This document shows, piece by piece, positions 56,283 to 64,000 of a stretch of DNA of 64,000 bases (position 1 is the first letter of the stretch; the number at the start of each line of letters is the position of its first letter). The notes under the pieces are model-generated. The model was not told the DNA's origin. It did not search any database and was given only the letters and a program-made list of their open reading frames with translations. A program made the position numbers and the translations under genes. Origin of the DNA: Aculops lycopersici (lineage: Eukaryota; Arthropoda; Arachnida; Trombidiformes; Eriophyidae); assembly GCA_015350385.1 (NCBI GenBank), contig WNKI01000002.1, positions 3,747,311 to 3,811,310 on the forward strand, given 5' to 3'.

Positions 56283-56393
56283 GAGTGGCGTGTTAACTTG
56301 GTAGGCTTGATAGCCAGTCACCTGTTGAATTGTGCTTGAGGCCAGGAGTGTGCCGGCGAGCACCAAAAAGGTGCAGCCAATTGGTAGGATCAT
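51723..56393 (-). CDS. Secreted, extremely Gln-rich low-complexity protein
   Basis: A single exon of 1556 codons. The frame is open above 56393, but the first in-frame ATG is 56393, and it begins a signal peptide (MILPIGCTFLVLAGTLLAS, cleavage probably near STIQQVTG). Residues 38-54 are an Asn run, and most of the rest is Gln with interspersed Glu, Pro, Val, Arg and Lys, in loose repeats such as VREEPQQQQQIQQVQ. One more complex segment of about 80 residues (about 222-300, DSGVDKDFLAGLQII to DLGHIF) could be a small folded or interaction region. Lys/Arg-rich patches lie near 53550-53680 and 54010-54100. There is no transmembrane helix or known domain. Gln plus Lys would suit a transglutaminase-crosslinked extracellular or cuticular material, or an egg or adhesive coat, but this is inference. 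The stop is TAA 51725-51723. Confidence 0.88.
54633..54684. repeat. CAG/CAA-type trinucleotide tract encoding poly-Gln
   Basis: The longest pure CTG/TTG run on the + strand in the Gln-rich gene. Mixed CAA and CAG codons make it partly interrupted. Confidence 0.85.
56233..56282. repeat. (AAT)n trinucleotide microsatellite encoding poly-Asn
   Basis: An uninterrupted ATT run on the + strand (AAT on the coding strand) encoding 17 Asn near the N terminus of the secreted Gln-rich protein. A pure run of this kind is expected to vary in length between individuals. Confidence 0.95.
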
Positions 56394-57002
56394 TGTCTTG
56401 GTTCTATGTATTTGTTTGTCTTCTTCCTTCGCTTCGTAGCACCTTAACACTGCTTGATGATTGTGATATGATTGGTTACCTGATGCAATTTATTTATTGG
56501 TTCTTCTAATTCATGTGGATCGTTAAGATCGATCGATCTTATTGAATTGAATCGAATCGATTCGTCGCTATCGACTGAATCCAATTGGATCCTACTTTAT
56601 TCAAACTAAAATCTAACAACTACCGTTTAAATATCTGTTTAGTGGAGGTCGATAGTAACTAACTAACCGACAGTGGACTAAGCTAATCGAGTCTTGCTCG
56701 CGTTTTCTTGTAAACGGCCGCCACCGACCACTTGTTTGCCTTAACACAAAACGCTTGAATGGTCAGCAAGAACAAGAACAACTACTGCTAAATCTTCCTG
56801 TTGAATTCCAGGTAATGGAACTAATATATTCGCTCTTTGAGTGGCATTAGCCACGAAGACAAGACGACGACGATGGTGGCTGAGAGTACGGCGGCAGCGG
56901 CGGCAATGGTCAAACCGAGAAGGAGGACGATGGATACTGAGAAGGAGAGAACCACGACGACAACGATTTGCGGGAATTTGGGAGAAAAATACGCGCGCGT
57001 CA

Positions 57003-57021
57003 CTCTCTCTCTCTCTCTCTC
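57003..57021. repeat. (CT)n microsatellite
   Basis: 19 bp of CT dinucleotides. Confidence 0.85.
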
Positions 57022-60000
57022 GCTGGAGTCGAGGTTCGTGAACGTCCATGTAGCTTGCCGGTTTACTTTGACTTGACCGCCTTCTCTTGCCGCCCCCACT
57101 TTCGCTATTTACTTTGGCCCTCGTCTTCTGCACCTAGCGCGCATGCTCAGTGCACAGGAAGAGAGAGAAAGTGACTAGAGAAGAGGCAGGTGAGTTCAGA
57201 TTAGAGTGTGTGCTGCGCGTCTGGCACAACAAGTGGCCACTCTCTATCTCTCTCTCTTCTTCCCTCTGACTCTTTCATTGGAACTAACTCGATACAGCCA
57301 ATGGGCAAAGACACACACGCTAGCGAGCGCGTTCCGAGGATCGGCAACAACCTGTAACCGATCCTCCACCTTTCATAGCCATCGACCACAAGCTATCTAT
57401 CTATGTAGCAAGCAGGCAGACGATCTAAGAAGCAGGGAAGCGGGAGGAAGACAACCTGTTGTCGTGCGCTCACCTCTCAACTTCGAGTCGCTCACCTCGA
57501 ACTAGATTCTAAACGCGGCGACGGTGGCGCGCACCTGTTGCGCCGGCAACAGGCGAGTGAGTGAGGTGAATTCATTTGCGCGCTTCTGGCCAATAAGCTT
57601 GCTTGTTGCTTGCCCTGGAGTCCGAAAATTGGCTCGCCTGAGAGGAACCGTTGCATCGGGATGTAGATGATGTAACTTTTCTCGCCAAATTTTAGCATAA
57701 ACTTTCTCTCTCTCTCTCTCTCTATCTCTAGCACTAACTTACTTAACTCTCCTCTAAGTTAAAGAATTCGTGTATCCATTTGTTTGTTTGCTCTGTCCCT
57801 CTATCTCTTTATTTAACTCACTTATTGCCGTCATGATGGTCATGTATTATGCATCCAACGCTTCAACTCCGGTGCCATCTTGTCGCTCATTGAGCGAGTG
57901 GCCAATAAAATTCAAACTCACTCTTTCAGACGCTGCCGAGCTCACAGCTCCATCCAGGAGCACATTTGGTTTTCAAGCGAGATGTTGTCTTTGTTGCAGC
58001 TGGCTAGTTGGAGACGAACAACTCTTTTGCCGGTAATTATTATTCCATCCGAATGCTCATTGTAGCTTTAGTGAGTTCCGTTACTTTGAAGTCTCCATTA
58101 GAAAGGAAGAGCGACATGGAGGGGCATTCAATTGGACCATCAGCTTCAAGTGGCAGCGTCACACAATTGTGGCACAGAGTAACCCGCAGGAGAAGCCTGG
58201 TTAGTTAGCTAGCTGGCTGTTTAGTTACGAATGACTCGGGATTGGCGTTGCAAAATTTCACAACTCGCCGGAACAGACCACCACCCGAGAATTCGACGAG
58301 CTTATGATGCGGGACTTTTCTTCAGGTAAAAACGGAGAGAAGGAGAGAAGTTGCGTCATTCTCCGAGAGCAAGAATAAGGAGCGTCTTTTACTTTTATGT
58401 TGATAGTCGTTGCAATCGTCTGCTCCAACTCCTTGCATTCGATTGGACAGATTGAAGAAGGAGGAAAAAGTGTGACGCTTCCTCGTAGCAATTTGATCGC
58501 ACCCGTGGGAGACGTGAGCTGTTGTGTTGTGTTGGGCAGTGTGCAAGTCGTCGAGTGGGTGAATGGAAAGGGAAAGCTCAAAGGAAGAGGAACAACTTGG
58601 GCGGCTTACTCAGCAGGTTGGCTGGACGCAAGTAGCAAGACGGCAACCAGATGACAACTGACTCGCCATTAGCCAGCGCGAAGCTCCCATTGCGCAATTA
58701 AGTCTTAATTTAGAACTACTACTAACCCCACCAACACCAACACCACCACCACAACCACCACACCGAGTGTTACCGGGAGACTTTACCTGTCCATCGCTTG
58801 TGGAGTCCAAAGCGAGAAGTAGAGATTCAAATCTCTTTGGCGAATGACGCTTCTCTCTTATCGGAGATTCAGCGGCGCCACACTCTCCGCGGTTGTGGTC
58901 ACTTGGAAGCTTCGAAATTCTCACATTATCGACTTGGTGTTACTGGAATCCAAGTCAAGTTTTAGATTGAGTAGTACGAAGACAAACGATGTCCATTAGC
59001 TCACAATCCAAGCTGCCAGCTGCTGACTTATCTTATTCTTCTTTCCTGCCGCCAACTAACTCAACTCCTCGAATCCAATCACTGTGCTGGCTAATCCCCG
59101 GCGATTATTCAATTCCTTGCCCATTTGTAAGTGTTACTATCACTGTGGCCAGTCATTGTCGTAGCAACTACCTGTTGCTAATCTATGCTTTACAAGCTCA
59201 ACAACCACTGACGCAGATGGCGGCGAAAATTAACAACCTGGCCGGCAGATTTCCCGTGCCCCGATCACGTTGCTTCTGTTGCCATTACCTCTACCCCTAT
59301 CTCGCTTCTGATCTCCGGGCCACGACTTTCAAATGGCCGACTAAACTCATTGACCTGCCGCTTAAACCCATCGTTTGTGCAGGTAGACCAAATGAGCAAC
59401 AACTAATAGGCAACATAGCGGCAACATCGTGAGCTTCCGTCTATTTGGCTGACACTGTGAATAGAGAGTAGAGAATGGAAAATGGGATCAAAGGAAGTGA
59501 GAAAAAACCTCCCGCCTTAGATTCACGAGTCACAAAATTCAAGAATTCGCATATTGGCGTGCAAAATTGTTAATTATTGCCACTTACCATTCTTTTTGCT
59601 TGCTTTCACTCTAGGTCTTCCAAGATCTTAGTCCAGAACCTCCGAGTAACTACCTGTTATTGTTGTTGGCTAGTTGCGTTTGCAGCTGGCCACCAACAAA
59701 ATTTAGCCAAACTTTCGCTCTCTTTCTTCTCCTCCTCCTTCCTTTTCCTCCATAGCAAACTTCAGAAGGAAATTGTGTGTCGTGCTTGACGTCGTTGGCA
59801 TAAGTGGCGAGGGTGTAGAGACAAGGGAGTCATGACTTTTAGCTGCTTTAACAGATATTTAGAAACTATGCAGCAGCAGCTTATCAGGCGCACAACTCAA
59901 TGGACCAGTTTCTCTTTTGGCAAGACACTCACAGGAGCGCATGAGATTTTGGCTGCAGGTAAGAGGGAAATTTAAATCACTCATCACTCCATTGGAACCC

Positions 60001-60250
60001 AGCGAGTCTGTTGCAGATAACTTGATGCATAACGCTCCTCCCGTAGACAATAGCGAGATAGTTTTGGCGCCAAATTGGTCGATCGGCCATACATTTTTGA
60101 CTTCCCTCTTTCCAAGTGTCCATTTCCATCTCTCCAGTTTATTGGTCGGGCGATAGAAAAGTTTCAACTCACCACAAGTTTAGATGGAAAACGAAGCAAA
60201 TTAGTGACTCACCTAGTGGCTCATGAAACTGTCGAGCTAACGGGATTCCC

Positions 60251-60279
60251 ACACACACACACACACACTCACACACACG
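60251..60279. repeat. (CA)n microsatellite
   Basis: CA dinucleotides with a single CTCA interruption. Confidence 0.9.
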
Positions 60280-61487
60280 AGACACTCTCGTTGTCGTGGT
60301 CTTTTGGGTAAGAGTGAGTAATATTCTTGGTTACGGCAACACTTGGCATTTGACACGGCTCATCTGGTCAACTATTTGACTAGATGAGCGCCAGTTGCGA
60401 TACACGCGACTCCTCATCTGATACACTCGTTTACCTGGCGATGACCACTTGTTGGCACGGTGGTGGCAGCGACGCCAATTGACGACACAAACCGCAGAAG
60501 CGGCAATCACACTTTTCGTAATGATCGCTGACCAGTTGAATTTCCTCGTCCCCTTCTTTTTGTTGGTTCTTCGTGATCTGTCTCTGCATATTGAGACTAC
60601 GGAACGATAGCTCGTTAGGTCACACTAACACATCAAGAGGGAGAAATCCGTTTTAGCTCAGCTGCTAGCCAACTGGCCATCGGATCCGCTGGGCTGGAGA
60701 GCTAGTCGTCAATGTCGTCATCAGATTTTTCCCTTGATCCGATTGTCGCATTTGGTCTAATTTCAACTACGAAACCAGAGCCACAAGTCAGGTGAGCGCT
60801 AAGCTCAACTACCAAGTCGTTGTTAGATCCGTTGGGTGCAGTGGCGGCGGCAGTGGCGGCAGCGCTGACAGGGGCAGCGATAGTGGTGGTGCCAACAACG
60901 ACAACCTGAAGATTAGGCGGCAACCTGTTACTTGCTGGCCGGCCACCAAGCCAGCGCGATGATTAATTACCACCACAGCGACTGGCCGCCGATTACGATC
61001 GTCTGTTAGTTGGTTGGTCGGTTGGTTATTTAGTTGGTTAGTGGTGATTATTATATCATATCGCACAGTTTGTCGGTTACAAATCAGCAGGCCAACCGCA
61101 CCAATCGCTCCAACCAAAAGCTCTTGCGCGGGAGGAGAAACCAGCTGGCTGTTGTGGTTGTTGTTGTTACCTGTGGTTGTGGTTTGTCTTTCTATCATCG
61201 GTGAGCTCCTTTATTTTCTACGAGAAGAAAACGCGGTAGTGTGTGCGAGTAAAAGGGAGAGAGAGAGAGACAGACAGACAGGGAGATAGAGATGAAATGA
61301 AGGAAGAATGTGATCGGCCATCTGGGAGGCCGACACACCGACTGACTCGTAGTGGCCGTTCCCTTATCGCTCTGCAGTCATTATCGCCATTGTGGACCCG
61401 CGACCATGAGCTATAATGGCGGCCGCAATCGCTAGCTGTAGTTCACATTGTACCATTGAGATATCTCTCGGTGGTGTTTTGTTGGAG

Positions 61488-61516
61488 AGCTAGCTAGCTA
61501 GCTAGCTAGCTAGCTA
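61488..61516. repeat. (AGCT)n palindromic tetranucleotide repeat
   Basis: Seven AGCT units in a row. Each unit is its own reverse complement, so the tract can form a perfect hairpin or cruciform. Confidence 0.9.
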
Positions 61517-64000
61517 ACCAACCGACGAGCGAGTAAGTGAGCGGAAGGAGAAAAAGAGCGTCAAGTTCGCGCCGTTGATCGATGGCCAGCCACTCGACGG
61601 CATCACTTTCGAGAGAACAACTGCAAGCGGCTACAACTCAATCAGCCGGAAGGACGAGCGCAGAGGCTAACGGCTAGCAAGTCAACCCTTTGCCTTTGTG
61701 AGTGTGCCTTTTGAAGTTTGCGCCGCCGCTAGCTTAGCAGGTAACTTAAATCCTGGCCAGCCAACAATCGACTGGCTAGCAAACTCAATGGCCTCGCGCG
61801 ATGCTTTGTTTTATTCAAACCATCAAAGATCGGCGCATCGTCTCACTCTCGTGAGCTCGATTCTTGCTCGAGCTGACCCAACCGGCTGGCGGCCAGCCGA
61901 CCGGCGAGCCAGCGCACAGGTAACTGGACGAGACGACGACGATGACGACTACGACATCCTCGCGGCAAAATCCTCTGCCTTTGAGCTGGTTGTTGGTTTT
62001 GTGCTCAGTTTTACAGGATAAACTAAACGCCAACTTGAGCGAGCCGAGTTAGTTTAGCTGGCCACCTGTTGGTTGGCGTCTTGTTTGCCCCCAGTGCGCC
62101 GCTACCTAGTTGGCTCGTCAAACTCACTTCCAAGCCAAAGTTTCATCGTCGCCTTGGTCACTGCAGCCGTGGTTGCCCTAGCTTTACCTGTCCGGTTTGC
62201 CGGTGGCCAATCATACGCAGGCGCTACTTTGTTGCCTTCTCCCTACAACTATACCTGGTGTGGCCACTAGAAACAACAACAACAACAACAACAGCATCAA
62301 CCAAAAAGAGCAAAAACAACAGAGGGCAAGCCAATTGTTGCTAGAAAGCCAACAAGTTTGGGAGTGATAAGCGTGCAGTTGGGTGAGAGTGGAAGTGGAG
62401 GTGGAAGTGAAATATATGCAAACTCCTCGCGGTTCTCGGGTCGACTCCTTGCGGCTTGTTGGTTGAGTCGTGGATTGGAGTTGGTACAGTTGGATTCAGA
62501 TTTGGACTCGAAAGTTTGAGTTGGACTCCGGCCACTTGAATATCACAGCCGCATCGCCGACATTGCATCGCATTACGAAGCGTATAACATCTTATTGGTC
62601 GCTTTGATTCTAGCCGCTCACGCGCGTGAGTTTGCTGATTGAAAAATTAGCGGCCACCAGGACGGCGGCCAGGTGAGCCGCTGCCTGGTTGTTGGTGTAA
62701 ATTCGGGCGAGCAAACACACGAGTAAAGAGCATAGAATCGGTTAGCACGCTGTGTGTTTGTGTGTGGTGCAGCAAAGTCCATAGCCGACGAGAGTCCGAG
62801 TAAACGATGACGTCGACGAGATGCACGCAGAGCAACAAGTGGCCGTATCTCAAGTCGGAAAAACTTTTACTCCTCGCTGGTCGCTACTCCAGCTCAAGAG
62901 CTTGCCAGTGAGAAGGACACAGAGCGAAGGAGAGGAGGAGAAAAACTCCCACTGAACATTGAAGTTGCGTAACATCATTGAGTTTAGGGCCGACTCGAAG
63001 CGGCGCGATTCTGTGTGTCAGTTTCACTGTCTGTGTAATTTAACCTTTATGAAGACGACAACGACGATGTGGACGCAACCGTCCGAGTCAACAACATCTA
63101 CCAACCAAGACGACCACCAACATAATGTTGGTTGGCGAGACCGAGAAGCGCGTTTGATAATGGAATGCAAATAAGTCGGATGTTCCTCTCTCACTCTCGC
63201 TAGCTAGCTTGCCGACCAGCAAGCTGACCGGCAAGAATCTCGCCAAACAACCGGAAAGTGGCGCTCGAAACAAGCACCACTTTGCAACTAGGAAAGTTAC
63301 GCTCTCTTCTTCCTAGATGCGACCTCTTGGCCAACTTTTTGTCGTCCCTTCACCACAAATAGTAAGTAGTGAATAATAAGTATTTAGCTTGAGATTTAGA
63401 CTTTTTTAAAACTCGTGGTTGCATTTATATTTATATCAAAAACCAGCAACAACTTTCGGCGGCTAATCATGTGATGAGCAGCGAACGAGAGCTCAGTTTT
63501 AAACTACTATTCATTGGACGACATTAATATCAAGGTTATCGCAGGTATGATCTAATGGTTCGGTTGTGGCCATACAATAACACGACCTTAACGTCATTGA
63601 ATTTCCATATCTTCCGATCCGTTTCTCTCCTCTTCATTTTGATCAACTACTTGTTGCTAATGAGCGGCTCTACGAAATCTCGTAGCCATTTCACGGTAAA
63701 TTTTCTCCAGCAATACAACGACTCGCCCACTCGAATCTCGCGATAATTTTTCACCTTAGACTTCTTCACTTTCTCTCTCTTTCAAGAGAAAAGCAGAGGG
63801 ATTATATCAACAAGTCGACGCGGCTCGCGAGCTTGTTAGTCTTGGTCATCCTCGTACTAAATATCAAACAATTAGGCCAGGCAGTTTGACGTTGGAATGT
63901 CGCTGGTTAGTCTCAGCGTCTAGCTAACCGCAAGGTCGTCGACTCTGGGAGTTGTGCTCGCCGTCGAGAGTGAGCGAGAGGTTTCCACTATCTAATCGGC

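Larger units (their letters stand above)
56394..64000. other. 7.6-kb right end without a supported gene
   Basis: The 5' flank of the Gln-rich gene, then non-coding sequence. It contains (CT)n at 57003-57021 and 57705-57723, (CA)n at 60251-60279, (AGCT)n at 61488-61516, and frequent CAGGT/ACCTG. No open frame here resembles a known protein, and no exon with matched splice sites was found. It may be an intron of a gene continuing past the window. Confidence 0.5.

Overview
The window reads as nuclear DNA of a bilaterian animal, most likely an arthropod. Genes are widely spaced, exons are joined by GT-AG introns (one about 12.6 kb long), poly-Gln and poly-Asn runs are common in the proteins, microsatellites are frequent, and the best-recognised genes are an SLC22 transporter and a tachykinin-type neuropeptide receptor. 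Nothing bacterial or viral was recognised. The species cannot be fixed from the sequence.

Layout. On the + strand, 84-1671 encodes a Ser/Thr/Gln-rich extracellular region followed by a transmembrane segment. It splices in correct phase to exons at 9897-10445, 11068-11141 and 11258-12820, which carry a cytoplasmic FDNPYF motif and a PDZ domain. I read these as one gene of about 1257 residues. A complete three-exon SLC22 gene (7628-3254, minus) and a hAT-type MITE (8072-8366) lie inside its first intron. A single-exon + strand gene (13205-14155) encodes a membrane-anchored, apparently inactive SDR-like protein. A five-exon tachykinin-type receptor occupies 33002-17543 on the minus strand. A large minus-strand exon (38183-34600) encodes a Gln-rich protein with AKAP2/MISP-like motifs. 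A single-exon minus-strand gene (56393-51723) encodes a secreted, extremely Gln-rich protein.

Repeats. A family of about 1.2 kb, called R here, occurs five times (A 1905-3165, B 14325-15580, C 16118-17318, D 48830-49870, E 50425-51640), always in the same orientation. A, C and E each start just downstream of the 3' end of a minus-strand gene. Copies B and D also carry a duplicated 3' end of the SLC22 gene (last exon part plus 3' UTR), with a shared junction that shows the two composite blocks have one origin. Compound microsatellites and an assembly gap lie at 47428-47683.

The stretches 19374-31992 (receptor intron), 38.2-47.4 kb and 56.4-64 kb contain no gene I can support. The last two contain many CAGGT/ACCTG motifs and simple repeats and may be introns or regulatory DNA. 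No tRNA, rRNA or CRISPR was seen.
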